Of a stretch of DNA of 64,000 bases, positions 52,825-62,254 are shown piece by piece. Made by a program: the position numbers and the translations under genes. Source of the DNA: Gammaproteobacteria bacterium (lineage in GTDB: Bacteria > Pseudomonadota > Gammaproteobacteria > Chromatiales > Chromatiaceae); the NCBI GenBank assembly GCA_020445255.1, contig JAGRGY010000027.1, forward strand, positions 1-64,000, read 5' to 3'. Numbering within the stretch: the stretch's first letter is position 1; each line of letters starts with the position of its first letter. A model generated the notes under the pieces. That model was not told where the DNA came from. It did not search any database and saw nothing but the letters and a program-made list of their open reading frames with translations.

Positions 52825-54396
52825 ATGTCGAGTATACGTAAAAGGTTGTTTTCACTGCTGTTCATCGCCAGTACGGCCGGCGCTGTCACGCCCGGCCCGG
52901 CGCCCGACTGGCAGCCGTACGCGCCGACCGCGTTCGCGCGTGCCGCCGCCGATGACCGCCTGATCCTGCTCGACCTGGTCGCGGTGTGGTGCCACTGGTG
53001 TCACGTCATGGATGCGACCACCTACAGTGACCCGCGCGTGGTCGACCGGCTGCGCGCGGGTTACGTCGCCGTCCGGGCCGACCACGACGCGCGCCCGGAC
53101 CTCGCCGAACGCTACCGCGACTACGGCTGGCCGGCGACGGTGATCCTGCGCGCCGACGGCACCGAACTGGTCAAGCGCGCCGGCTACATCGAACCCGAGG
53201 CGATGCTGGCGTTGCTTGAACGCGCGCGTGCCGGCGCTGCAGACGTCAGCCCGCAAGCCCCCGACGCGGTCGCTGCGACCGCAACCTCCGCGGTGCTGAC
53301 CGACGCCCTGCGCGACGAGCTCGAACGCCGTCACCTGGCCACCGACGACCCGGTCGGCGGCGGCCTCGACCTGATGCAGCGCTTCCTCGATCCGGATGCC
53401 GTGGAATGGGACCTGCACCTCGCCGCGCGCGGCGATGAAGACGCCGAACGCCGTGCGCGTCGCCACCTGGACGCGGCGCTGGCGCTGATAGACCCGGCGT
53501 TCGGCGGCGCCTACCAGTACTCTACGCATGGCGACTGGGCACATCCGCACTACGAGAAGATCATGCGCACGCAGCTCGCCTGCCTGCGCGCCTACAGCCT
53601 TGGCCATGCCATCCTCGGCGACCCGCGCTACCGGCTCGCCGGCGAACAGGTGGTGGCCTGGCTGCGCGATTTCATGCAGGCCGACAACGGCGGCTTCCAC
53701 ACCAGTCAGGATGCCGACCTGGAACAGGGCATCAAGGCGCACGCCTATTTTGCCCTCGACCGCGCGCAGCGGCTGGCCCGCGGGCTGCCGCGCATCGACC
53801 GCCACCAATATGCCGACGCCAACGGCATGGCGATCGAGGGCCTGGTTACGCTGTACGGCGTGACCGGCGACCGCCGCATGCTCGGACTCGCCGTGGGCGC
53901 GCTCGACTGGGTGCTGCGCAACCGGCGCGACGGAGAGGGCGGTTTCCGGCACGGCGAGCGCGATGTCGCGGGGCCGTACCTCGCCGACACGCTGTACATG
54001 GGGCGCGCATTCCTGGCCCTGTACGAGGTCAGCGGTCAGCGCGCCTGGCTGGACCAGGCCGTCGCCGCGGCCGACTTCATCGATGCGCGATTCCGGCGCC
54101 CGGACGGCGGCCTGCTGTCAGCCGTCGACAATGGCACGCCGCTACGTCCGTTGGCCCAGATCGACCAGAACATCCATGCCGCGCGCTTCTTCTACGCGCT
54201 TGCCGAACAGACCGGCGATGCCCGGCATGCCGCGCTGGCCGCGCACGTGATGCGCTACCTGAACACGCCCGCGATCGCACGCTCACGCGTCACCGATGCC
54301 GGGATCCTGCTGGCCGACAGGGACCGTCGATTCAGCGCAGACAGTAAGCAATCACTTACTCTGATAATCTTTAACAAGAAGGACGATGCGGCATGA
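52825..54396 (+). CDS. Exported DUF255 / YyaL-type thioredoxin-fold protein
   Basis: 523 aa. The N-terminus is a signal peptide (about residues 1-25). A thioredoxin-like domain follows with LLDLVAVWCHWCHVMDATTY, whose CHWC (Cys56, Cys59) is the DUF255 active-site motif. The remaining 350 residues form a helical toroid-like domain of the YyaL type (GGAYQYSTHGDWAHPHYEKI, QDADLEQGIKAHAYFALDRA). The function of the family is unclear; a disulfide or cysteine chemistry is inferred. Export makes it periplasmic here. Its stop overlaps the start of a second sigma factor gene by 4 bases. Confidence 0.87.
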   Translation: MSSIRKRLFSLLFIASTAGAVTPGPAPDWQPYAPTAFARAAADDRLILLDLVAVWCHWCHVMDATTYSDPRVVDRLRAGYVAVRADHDARPDLAERYRDYGWPATVILRADGTELVKRAGYIEPEAMLALLERARAGAADVSPQAPDAVAATATSAVLTDALRDELERRHLATDDPVGGGLDLMQRFLDPDAVEWDLHLAARGDEDAERRARRHLDAALALIDPAFGGAYQYSTHGDWAHPHYEKIMRTQLACLRAYSLGHAILGDPRYRLAGEQVVAWLRDFMQADNGGFHTSQDADLEQGIKAHAYFALDRAQRLARGLPRIDRHQYADANGMAIEGLVTLYGVTGDRRMLGLAVGALDWVLRNRRDGEGGFRHGERDVAGPYLADTLYMGRAFLALYEVSGQRAWLDQAVAAADFIDARFRRPDGGLLSAVDNGTPLRPLAQIDQNIHAARFFYALAEQTGDARHAALAAHVMRYLNTPAIARSRVTDAGILLADRDRRFSADSKQSLTLIIFNKKDDAA

Positions 54397-54896
54397 CCAC
54401 GCAGGCAATTCGGATGCTGGACGCCGCCCCCGGCGGTCTGTTCGAGACCCTTTACGCCCGCCATCATCCACTGCTGCGCCGGCTCGCCTGGATGCTGTGC
54501 GGCGACCCGGTGCTGGCCGACGACCTGCTCCAGGAGACCTGGCTGCGCGCCTGGCGGGCCCTGGATGCGCTGCACGAGCCCGGTGCCGCAAAGGGCTGGC
54601 TGATCACGATCCTCAGGCGCGAGCACGCGCGCCTGTTCGAACGCCGGCAGCTCGACTGCGTCGATCTCGACCACGCGGCACCGGTCCCGGCGCGCGACGT
54701 GCCGCCGGACGGCGCCCTGTACCTGCGCCAGCTGCTCGGGCGCATGCCGGTCGCCGACCGCGAACCGCTGCTGATGCAGATCGTGGACGGTGTCCCGGTG
54801 GCCGAGATCGCGTGCCGGTTCGGCGTCAGCCGCAACGCGATGACCATCCGCCTGCACCGTCTGCGTCGACGGCTGCGCGAACTCGACGCCGCCTGA
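54393..54896 (+). CDS. ECF-type RNA polymerase sigma factor (second)
   Basis: 167 aa. The ATG overlaps the DUF255 stop in ATGA. Region 2 has LFETLYARHHPLLRRLAWML and ADDLLQETWLRAWRALDALH; region 4 has VAEIACRFGVSRNAMTIRLH. No anti-sigma gene follows. Co-translation with the DUF255 protein suggests that the latter, or the anti-sigma factor upstream, may influence its activity. Two sigma factors within one operon-like cluster is unusual. Confidence 0.9.
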   Translation: MTTQAIRMLDAAPGGLFETLYARHHPLLRRLAWMLCGDPVLADDLLQETWLRAWRALDALHEPGAAKGWLITILRREHARLFERRQLDCVDLDHAAPVPARDVPPDGALYLRQLLGRMPVADREPLLMQIVDGVPVAEIACRFGVSRNAMTIRLHRLRRRLRELDAA

Positions 54897-54989
54897 AACC
54901 GGGGGGGCGACGCGCGGCACGTCGGCGCGGGGCGGGGTGCCGGATACGGTTAGAATCGTCGTCCCAGCTCCGACGCCGACAGCAGTACC

Positions 54990-57734
54990 ATGCCGCGAAC
55001 CCATTCGAAGATCCCGCCCCGCCTGATCCTGACCGTTGCGGGGGTGCTGTTGGCCGTGCTGGTCGTGCACCTCGCGGGGGTTGCGCTGCTGCGTTATTTC
55101 GTCGAGCGCACGCTGCACCCGGCACTGCCACAGGGCACCTACATCGGCGAGGTGCACGTGAACCTGTTTACCGGTGCGCTGCGGATTCAGGACTTCGAGC
55201 TGCGCAACGAGGGTCGTATCCGGATGCGCTTCGGCGAGCTGGATGTCGCGGTCAGCCCGTGGCGCCTGCTGGGTGGCGCGGTGCGGGTCGAGCATGCGGT
55301 GCTGCGCCAGGCCTATGTCAGCGTCGAGCGACGGCCGGACGGCACCTTCGACCTGGGGCTGCCGCCGTTCGGCACGGCCGCCGGTCCGCAACCGGCCGAG
55401 TCGACGCCGCCCGATCTGACGATCGCCGGCCTGGTGCTGGACGGTCTCGTGATCGACTACCGTGATGGTGACCTCGCCAGCGTGTTGACGGTAGATGAAT
55501 TGAAAGCGGGTGCTTACTCCGCGCGTGCCGACAGGCAGCAGATCCCACTCGAATGGGAGGTGCACTGGGACGGTCAGCCGGTCCGCGGCGAGGCCAGTGT
55601 GACGCTGGACGGTTCCCAGGTCGCCGCCGCCGGCCGGCTGGAGACCGGATTGCTCGACGTCGGCCGCGCGCAGCGCCTGGCGCGGCTGACACCGCTCGCG
55701 AGCGGTCAGATCGGCTACCGGGGAACGATCGACTGGCAGGCACCGCACCTCGCCATCAGCGGCGCCGTCGAGGCCCCCGCACTCAACTACGCGAACGGCG
55801 ACCAGCAGCTCGCGCTGCAGCGGCTCGACGTGCCGGCGCTCACCCTCGACCTGGTGACTGCGCCGACGCTGGGCGCCGACCTCGCGCTCGCGCAGCCGAT
55901 CCGCCTGGATGCGCTGCGCTGGCGGGCCGTCGGGCAGTCCGCCGACGCGGGGCAGGTCCGACTCACCGGCCGCCTGCGCTATCGCAACGACGCGATCGCC
56001 GCCGAGGGCGTGTCGCTGCAGGCCCTGAAACTGGCATGGCAGGACGCGGGTCGCGGTGTCACGGCTGCCGATGTCGATCTGACCGCAAGCGTGCAGCAGT
56101 CGCTGGCGAGTGGCGCAGGACTCCCGACCCTGTCCGCCACGGGTACCACCGGGCCGCTCGATTACCGCGACGACGCACAGGCGGTGAGCGCGCGGCTGTC
56201 AGCGCTGACGATCGACGCGCTCGCGCTGACCGCGACCGGTGGTGAGCCCGGACGCGCGCTGCAGGCGACGCTCGGCGGGGCGGCGGGCCGGGTCGCACAG
56301 GGGGCGAGCTCGGTCGGCTGGTCGAGCGTGACGGCAAAGCTCGGCGGGCGGCTGGCGGACACGCCGTCGCTGCGCGGCGATGTCGCGCTCGGCGACATGA
56401 CGCTCACCGACCCGGGGCTGCCGCACGGTCCGCTGCGCGTCGGCAGGGTCACCGCCGATGGGCTTGCGATCGCGGCCCGGACGGGTGTCGAACGGCTGCG
56501 ACTGGCGGCGATCGACCTGCCGGCGGAGTCCGCGGCGACGGCGCTCAAGGTGGCGGCGATCGAACTCGATGGCGCCGGTTATGCGCCCACCGCCGGTGTC
56601 GCGATCGACGCCATCGTCATCGACGGCCTGCAGACCGGCGTGATCCGCGACGATGCCGGCGCGTGGCGTCACGTGATGAGTGGCGGCCCGCCCGCAACGG
56701 CGGCAACGTCGGACAAGGCCTCCGCGCAGGGCGACAACGGCGTCGGCAACCCGGCCTGGAGGATCGGCGGGTTGCGCATTACCGGTGACAGCCACGTCAC
56801 GGTCGCCGACAAGCTCAACCCCGGCATGCAGCCGATCCGCTACGCGCTCGAGAAGGTCGAGGTCGGTGCGCTGGCCAGCACGGCGCCGCAGCGCGACACC
56901 TCGTTCGAGATCGCACTGCGCCCGGATGCCTACTCGGAATTCCGCATCGCCGGCGTCGTGCGCCCGCTGGCGAGCAAGCTGTACCTGAAGGCCGAGGGGC
57001 ATCTGCAGGGGTTCGGACTGACCTCGGTCAACGGCCTGGTCGCCAACGACCTCGGGCATCGCTTCACCGACGGCCAGATCGACGACGAGTTCACGATCAC
57101 GATCGACGCCGACCGGCTCGACATGGGCAATCAGCTGGCGATGGCCGGTCTCGCGGTCGAGGCGATCCCCGGCAAGGACGGACCGCCGCTGGACACAGCG
57201 ATCGCGCTGCTCGAGGACCGCGACGGCAACATCAAACTCGAGGTGCCGGTCGCCGGCGATCTGTCGGATCCGCAGTTCCGCGTGCTCGGGGCGCTGAACC
57301 CGATCATCATGAAGGCCGTGGCCGGCACCGCGGCACTGGCGATCCAGCCGTTCGGTTCGGTGCTGCTGGTCGGCAGCCTGCTGGCCGACCAGGCGCTCAA
57401 GGTCACGTTCGAGCCGGCGCTGTTCGCCGCCGGCACCAGCGAACTCGACGGCACCGCGCAGAAGTACCTGGGTCAGCTGGCCGCGCGGCTGCACGAGAAA
57501 CCCAAGCTGCGCGTGCGGGTCTGCGGCGTGGTCGTGGATGCCGAGCGCCCGCGCGACAAGAAGGGCGTGCCGACCGACACCGAGGCCGATGCACTCGCGC
57601 TGGCGCAACGCCGGGCTGACGCGGTGCGCGCCTACATGACCCGTCAGGGGGCCGCGGCGGCGCAATTGCGCGCCTGTCGCCCGTCGATCGATGCGGCCGA
57701 GGCCGCCAGGCCAAGGGTCGACATCCGGTTCTGA
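54990..57734 (+). CDS. DUF748 (AsmA-like) envelope protein with OmpA-like tail
   Basis: 914 aa. An N-terminal anchor lies at about residues 12-35, followed by a long beta-rich body of AsmA/DUF748 type (VHVNLFTGALRIQDFELRNE, TVADKLNPGMQPIRYALEKV). The C-terminal part contains VPVAGDLSDPQFRVLGALNP and then FEPALFAAGTSELDGTAQKY, an OmpA-like end found in this family. Such proteins are thought to span the periplasm and help lipid transport. It is large enough for that role. It lies 93 bases after the second sigma gene on the same strand and could belong to its regulon. Confidence 0.88.
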   Translation: MPRTHSKIPPRLILTVAGVLLAVLVVHLAGVALLRYFVERTLHPALPQGTYIGEVHVNLFTGALRIQDFELRNEGRIRMRFGELDVAVSPWRLLGGAVRVEHAVLRQAYVSVERRPDGTFDLGLPPFGTAAGPQPAESTPPDLTIAGLVLDGLVIDYRDGDLASVLTVDELKAGAYSARADRQQIPLEWEVHWDGQPVRGEASVTLDGSQVAAAGRLETGLLDVGRAQRLARLTPLASGQIGYRGTIDWQAPHLAISGAVEAPALNYANGDQQLALQRLDVPALTLDLVTAPTLGADLALAQPIRLDALRWRAVGQSADAGQVRLTGRLRYRNDAIAAEGVSLQALKLAWQDAGRGVTAADVDLTASVQQSLASGAGLPTLSATGTTGPLDYRDDAQAVSARLSALTIDALALTATGGEPGRALQATLGGAAGRVAQGASSVGWSSVTAKLGGRLADTPSLRGDVALGDMTLTDPGLPHGPLRVGRVTADGLAIAARTGVERLRLAAIDLPAESAATALKVAAIELDGAGYAPTAGVAIDAIVIDGLQTGVIRDDAGAWRHVMSGGPPATAATSDKASAQGDNGVGNPAWRIGGLRITGDSHVTVADKLNPGMQPIRYALEKVEVGALASTAPQRDTSFEIALRPDAYSEFRIAGVVRPLASKLYLKAEGHLQGFGLTSVNGLVANDLGHRFTDGQIDDEFTITIDADRLDMGNQLAMAGLAVEAIPGKDGPPLDTAIALLEDRDGNIKLEVPVAGDLSDPQFRVLGALNPIIMKAVAGTAALAIQPFGSVLLVGSLLADQALKVTFEPALFAAGTSELDGTAQKYLGQLAARLHEKPKLRVRVCGVVVDAERPRDKKGVPTDTEADALALAQRRADAVRAYMTRQGAAAAQLRACRPSIDAAEAARPRVDIRF

Positions 57735-57885
57735 GCGCGCACACCGGCATCGCGTTCCCAGCCGCCCCGGCCACGCCGCCGGCGTATCGGTCGTGCTCAA
57801 GATCGGCCGGCCGCCGACCGCTACACCGTCTATCGCCGCCGCTCTTTCGGGTTGCGGCACGAATAGCATGAGGAGCGGCAACGCC

Positions 57886-59049
57886 ATGGCGCAAATCGAC
57901 GTCCCCCAGATCCTGCAGATCATGGTCAAGAACAACGCGGCCGACGTGTTCATGTACACGGGTGCGCGCATCTCGATGAAGACACCGAAGGGTTTCGCCC
58001 AACTCGGCGAGCCGCTCGAATCCGGCGACGCCGAGCGTGCGGTGCGCGAGATTCTCAACGACGACAAGCTCAAGCACTTTGAAGAGAACGGCGAGGTCGA
58101 TTTCTCGCTGTCGTATGCCGGCATCGGACGCTTCCGCGGCAACGCCTTCCGCCAGCGTGGCGAGGCTGCGCTGGTACTGCGTCACATCAACACCAACGTG
58201 CCGACGATCGAAAGCCTGAACATGCCCAAGGTGCTCGAGTCGCTGGTCATGCAGCGCAACGGCCTGATCCTTGTCGTCGGTGCGACCGGTTCGGGCAAGT
58301 CGACCACGCTGGCGGCGATGATCGATCACCGCAACAGCCACTCCGGCGGTCACATCCTCACGCTCGAGGACCCGATCGAGTTCATGCACGAGCACAAGAA
58401 GTCGATCGTCGCGCAGCGCGAGATCGGCACCGACACCGGGTCGTTCAGTTCGGGCATGAAGGCGGCGCTGCGCGAGGCCCCGGACGTGATCCTGATGGGT
58501 GAGGTGCGCGACCTGGAGACGATGGAGTTTGCGCTCAAGTTCTCCAACACCGGCCATCTCGCGCTGTCGACGCTGCACGCCAACAACGCGACCATGACCA
58601 TGGAGCGCATCCTCGGCTTCTATCCGAAGGAGGGCATCGAGGCCCAGGCCAAGCGCATCGCGCAGAATCTGCGTGCGATCATCTGCCAGCGCCTGGTACC
58701 GGGCATCAAGGGTGGCAAGGTCGCGGCGGTCGAGATCATGGTCAACACCGGTTACATATCCGACCTGATCGCGAAAGGCGAGATCGGCGGCATCAAGGAC
58801 GCGATCGAGCGCGGCGGCCAATACAAGATGCAGTCGTTCGACCAGCACCTGGTGACCCTGTACAAGGCCGGCAAGATCTCTGCCGAGACGGCGATCGAGT
58901 TCGCCGACTCCGCGAGCAATGTCAAGATCCAGATCAAGACCAGCGATGCGGGCAAGCGCCTGACCGCGTCCGACTGGAACAGCGGCTTGTCGCTCGAGCC
59001 GACCGAGAGCGACGACGTCGAACAGCATGTGGATTTCGGTAAGCTCTGA
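57886..59049 (+). CDS. pilU: Type IV pilus retraction ATPase (PilU-type)
   Basis: 387 aa from ATG 57886, with AGGAG 10 bases upstream; ATG 57868 is a poorer alternative. An N-terminal PAS-like domain is followed by a RecA-type ATPase: Walker A GATGSGKSTT, Asp box LTLEDPIEFMHEHKKSIVAQ, Walker B VILMGEVRDLETMEFALKF, His box HLALSTLHANNATM. The longer C-terminal tail (to VDFGKL) and sequence details favour PilU over PilT. PilT itself is not in the window. It powers pilus retraction in the cytoplasm. Confidence 0.9.
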   Translation: MAQIDVPQILQIMVKNNAADVFMYTGARISMKTPKGFAQLGEPLESGDAERAVREILNDDKLKHFEENGEVDFSLSYAGIGRFRGNAFRQRGEAALVLRHINTNVPTIESLNMPKVLESLVMQRNGLILVVGATGSGKSTTLAAMIDHRNSHSGGHILTLEDPIEFMHEHKKSIVAQREIGTDTGSFSSGMKAALREAPDVILMGEVRDLETMEFALKFSNTGHLALSTLHANNATMTMERILGFYPKEGIEAQAKRIAQNLRAIICQRLVPGIKGGKVAAVEIMVNTGYISDLIAKGEIGGIKDAIERGGQYKMQSFDQHLVTLYKAGKISAETAIEFADSASNVKIQIKTSDAGKRLTASDWNSGLSLEPTESDDVEQHVDFGKL

Positions 59050-59129
59050 CCGGCGGTGCGCCGGCTGCTGTGCCGGCGTGTTAAATTGCGCGCCATCGGA
59101 CCCGCGCGGGTCGTGACTGGATATCTCGG

Positions 59130-59543
59130 ATGTCGGCGAACCGACTGTGTACTTCGGCGGCGCTTCTGCTAGCGGCCGTGTTCGCACCCGCCTGCCCTGC
59201 CGTTTCGCTGCAGGGCAGCGAATGGCGGCCGTTGCGGGTCGCTGACGAAGCGGTCCCGCCGAACACCGACGCCTTCATCCGCTTCATGAGCAAGGGTCGC
59301 CTCGCCGGGCACAGTGGTTGCAACCGCTTGTTAACCGAATACCAGGTGATCGACGACCAGATCTTCCTCGGGCCTGTCGCCGCGACGCGGATGATGTGTG
59401 AATCGTCGGCGATGGCGTTCGAGGCCGCGTTCGCCGCGGCGCTCGAGAATGCCCGTCGCTTCCGACGCGACGGCGCCTCACTGGTGCTGTTCGACAGCGC
59501 GGGTCAGCCGATTCTCGAGATGCGCCAGAGCGATTGGGACTGA
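59130..59543 (+). CDS. META-domain protein
   Basis: 137 aa. The N-terminus is hydrophobic with a Cys (about residues 7-25, LCTSAALLLAAVFAPACPA), compatible with a signal peptide or lipoprotein signal. The META/HslJ fold is indicated by LQGSEWRPLRV, FMSKGRLAGHSGCNRLLTEY, and IFLGPVAATRMMCESSAMAF. HslJ-like proteins are small envelope proteins linked to stress or antibiotic resistance, with unknown mechanism. It stands between pilU and the protease-fusion gene without clear operon links. Confidence 0.87.
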   Translation: MSANRLCTSAALLLAAVFAPACPAVSLQGSEWRPLRVADEAVPPNTDAFIRFMSKGRLAGHSGCNRLLTEYQVIDDQIFLGPVAATRMMCESSAMAFEAAFAAALENARRFRRDGASLVLFDSAGQPILEMRQSDWD

Positions 59544-59720
59544 GTCCATCCTGCGGGCCGAGCGCGCCTGCGGCACCGCTATGAGGGGCTTCAGACAATC
59601 CTGCGCGAATCCGATTGGCGGGCAGGATTTTGCAGGTCGAGGCGCAAGGCGTGCGCAATAGCGGGCAATCGTGACGGCTTGCAACGCCGAGATGCGAGAT
59701 CCCGGTGCCGGGACGATCGC

Positions 59721-59749
59721 GTCACGGATTGTTGGAAGTTCCCTATACT
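59721..59749 (+). promoter_or_regulatory. Possible promoter of the protease/muramidase pair
   Basis: TATACT at 59744-59749 is a good -10 box with a weak -35 (GTCACG, 59721-59726) 17 bases upstream. It lies 33 bases before ATG 59782. Confidence 0.35.
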
Positions 59750-59781
59750 CCTGTGCGTCTCTGCCCGGACAGGAGCCGGCG

Positions 59782-61638
59782 ATGCCTCCACGTGCCAACT
59801 CCGGAAAAACGCCCGACTACCTGCTGACCGCGGTGCAGGACGTACCCGATCTGCGCGACTGGCCGTTCCAGGCATCGCTGCAGCGCCTGCGGCGTTACGT
59901 CACCGCGCCGCGCGGGCTGCCTATCCTCGACCAGAAGAGCGAGGGTGCGTGCACCGGCTTCGGCCTTGCCGCTGTGATCAATCTGCTCAACAAGGTGCGT
60001 GGCAGCAAGGTCCGGGTGAGCCCGCGCATGTTGTACGAGATGGCAAAGCTGCACGATGAATGGCCCGGCGAGGACTACGCCGGCTCGAGCTGCCGCGGCG
60101 CGATCAAGGGTTGGTACAACATGGGCGTGTGCAGCGACGCCAAATGGCCCTACGCCGATGGCAAGCCGGGTGCATTGAGCGTCGACCGCGCCAAGTCCGC
60201 GCGCGACAACACGATTGGCGCGTATTACCGCGTGCAGCCTGGCATTGCCGATTTTCACGCCGCGCTCAACGAGGCCGGTGCGATCTACTGTTCCGCCAGT
60301 ACCCACCCGGGGTGGATGCGTCCGGACCGGCGCACCGGCGTGATCCCGTACGTGAAGCAGGAGCAGGGCGGGCACGCGTTCGCGATCGTCGGCTACAACA
60401 GCAAGGGGTTCTGGATCCAGAACTCGTGGAGCAAGACCTGGGGCAAGGGCGGTCTCGGCCTGTGGCAATACGAGGACTGGCTGGCAAACATCATGGATGC
60501 CTGGGTGTTCGCACTGGCGCTGCCTACGCCGAAGATCTGGCATCTGCCGCCGACCACCGACGTCAACCGCAGCGGTGGTGTGTTGTCGCCGAGCCCGGCG
60601 CGCAGCGAGATCGCCGGTCACTTCATCCATGTCGACGACGGCCACTTCCACACCCGCGGCCGCTACTGGAGCAACGCCGGCGACGTCGCCGCGACCGCCA
60701 GGCTGGTCGCCGGCAACCGCAACAAGTACCAGCACCTGCTGCTGTATGCACACGGCGGACTCAATTCGCCGCGTGACTCGGCGCGGCGCATCGCCGCGAT
60801 GAAGGAGACGTTCAAGGCGAACGGCATCTACCCGTACCATTTCATGTACGACACCGGGATCACCGAGGAGATCAAGGACGTCGTGTTGCGGCGTTCAGAC
60901 GAGGTCACCGAACGCACCGGCGGCCTGGGCGACTGGAGCGACCGGCTGCTGGAGTGGGGTGCGCGAATCCCCGGACGGGCCCTGTGGCGCGAGATGAAAG
61001 ACGGGGCGCGCCTGCCTTTCGTGCCGCAGCATGCCGGCAGCGAGACGCTGAAGATCTGGTTGACCGAGATGGCGCGCACGGATGCGGCGAACATGCAGGT
61101 CCACATCTGCGGCCACAGCACCGGCGCGATCCTGCTGGCACGCCTGCTCGAGACCATGGAGGACCTGGCGCCGACGTTGCGCATCGGCAGCTGCACGCTG
61201 TTTGCGCCGGCGGCCTCGGTGGCGCTGTTCGAGAGTCACTACTACCCGTATCTGGTGTCGCCGCCGGGAACGTTCGGGATCGACCGCATGCAGGTGCTCA
61301 ACCTCGATGACCAGCTGGAACGCGACGACACGGTAGGCGGCATCTACCGCAAGTCGCTGCTCTACCTGGTCGCCAACGCCTTCGAGGAACAGCTGCCCGA
61401 GGAGCTGCTTGGCATGCAGATCGCCATGCAGCCGCTGCTGGCCAGGGACAAGATGCAGGCGGTCAAGGATCGCTTCAGTGTGTTCTATGCCGATGCGAAC
61501 GGCAGCGCGATCACTGCCAGCCGTACGCACGGCGGCTTCGACAACGATGTCCATTCGATGAACCACCTGCTGCGCACGATCCTTGGTGACGGGGTCGAAC
61601 CGAAGAAGCTGTTCAGCAAAGACGTCCTGGACTACTGA
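59782..61638 (+). CDS. Papain-like protease domain fused to a GHSTG hydrolase domain
   Basis: 618 aa from ATG 59782, with AGGAG 6 bases upstream. Residues 20-250 are a C1A papain-like domain: oxyanion Gln51, nucleophile Cys57 in SEGACTGFG, His198 in GGHAFAIVGY and Asn214 in WIQNSWSKTWG, all present. Residues 310-600 form an alpha/beta-hydrolase-like domain with the nucleophile elbow GHSTG (444-448) and LLLYAHGGLNS. No signal peptide is visible. The next gene, 10 bases downstream, encodes a muramidase. The pair could be an exported antibacterial or lysis cassette, but that is inference. Confidence 0.85.
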   Translation: MPPRANSGKTPDYLLTAVQDVPDLRDWPFQASLQRLRRYVTAPRGLPILDQKSEGACTGFGLAAVINLLNKVRGSKVRVSPRMLYEMAKLHDEWPGEDYAGSSCRGAIKGWYNMGVCSDAKWPYADGKPGALSVDRAKSARDNTIGAYYRVQPGIADFHAALNEAGAIYCSASTHPGWMRPDRRTGVIPYVKQEQGGHAFAIVGYNSKGFWIQNSWSKTWGKGGLGLWQYEDWLANIMDAWVFALALPTPKIWHLPPTTDVNRSGGVLSPSPARSEIAGHFIHVDDGHFHTRGRYWSNAGDVAATARLVAGNRNKYQHLLLYAHGGLNSPRDSARRIAAMKETFKANGIYPYHFMYDTGITEEIKDVVLRRSDEVTERTGGLGDWSDRLLEWGARIPGRALWREMKDGARLPFVPQHAGSETLKIWLTEMARTDAANMQVHICGHSTGAILLARLLETMEDLAPTLRIGSCTLFAPAASVALFESHYYPYLVSPPGTFGIDRMQVLNLDDQLERDDTVGGIYRKSLLYLVANAFEEQLPEELLGMQIAMQPLLARDKMQAVKDRFSVFYADANGSAITASRTHGGFDNDVHSMNHLLRTILGDGVEPKKLFSKDVLDY

Positions 61639-61648
61639 GGGGGCGGCG

Positions 61649-62218
61649 ATGGCGACATTCAACGAGGCATTCGAAGGCACGTCGGCGCACGAGGGTGGAT
61701 ACGTCAACGATCCGGTCGATCGCGGCGGTGAGACCTACCGCGGCATTGCACGCGTCCATCACCCGGAGTGGACCGGCTGGCAGCGCGTCGACGCGCTGCG
61801 CGGCAAGCGGGGCTTTCCCAACAGCCTCGACCGCGACACGGGTCTGCAACAGGCGGTCGCGGCCTTCTACAAAGACGCCTACTGGGACCGCTTCCAGGGC
61901 GACGCGCTGCCCGACCAGAGCGTGGCCAACGAGCTGTACGACACGGCCGTGAACATGGGCGTGCGACGAGCGGTGCGCTTCCTGCAGTCGGCACTCAATC
62001 TGCTCAACCGTGACCAGGCCGACTATGCCGACCTGATTGTCGACGGCTGGTTCGGCGACAAGACGCTCGCCACCGTAACGACGCTACTGCACGAGGACCG
62101 GAGCAGCGATGCATTGGTCAAGCTGATGAACATCCAGCAGGGTGCGCGCTACGTCGAGATCATGGCCGGCGACAGTCGCCAGGAACGCTTCGCGCGCGGG
62201 TGGATCAAGCGAGTCTGA
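61649..62218 (+). CDS. GH108-family N-acetylmuramidase (endolysin-like)
   Basis: 189 aa from ATG 61649, with GAGGGGG upstream. The N-terminal GH108 domain begins ATFNEAFEGTSAHEGGYVND, and Glu15 in HEGGY is the expected catalytic residue; GGETYRGIAR follows. The C-terminal part resembles the predicted peptidoglycan-binding module of this family (VANELYDTAVNMGVRRAVRF, DGWFGDKTLATVTTLL). It cuts peptidoglycan. The family is common in phages, but no other phage gene is near. No signal peptide is seen, so release would need a holin, secretion system or lysis. Confidence 0.9.
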   Translation: MATFNEAFEGTSAHEGGYVNDPVDRGGETYRGIARVHHPEWTGWQRVDALRGKRGFPNSLDRDTGLQQAVAAFYKDAYWDRFQGDALPDQSVANELYDTAVNMGVRRAVRFLQSALNLLNRDQADYADLIVDGWFGDKTLATVTTLLHEDRSSDALVKLMNIQQGARYVEIMAGDSRQERFARGWIKRV

Positions 62219-62254
62219 CCGATCGGGCGGACCGGGCGGATGATCGGTTGAGGT

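Noticed and set aside
61649..62218. Prophage remnant
   Set aside because: The GH108 muramidase is phage-like, but there is no integrase, capsid, tail, holin or attachment site in the surrounding DNA.
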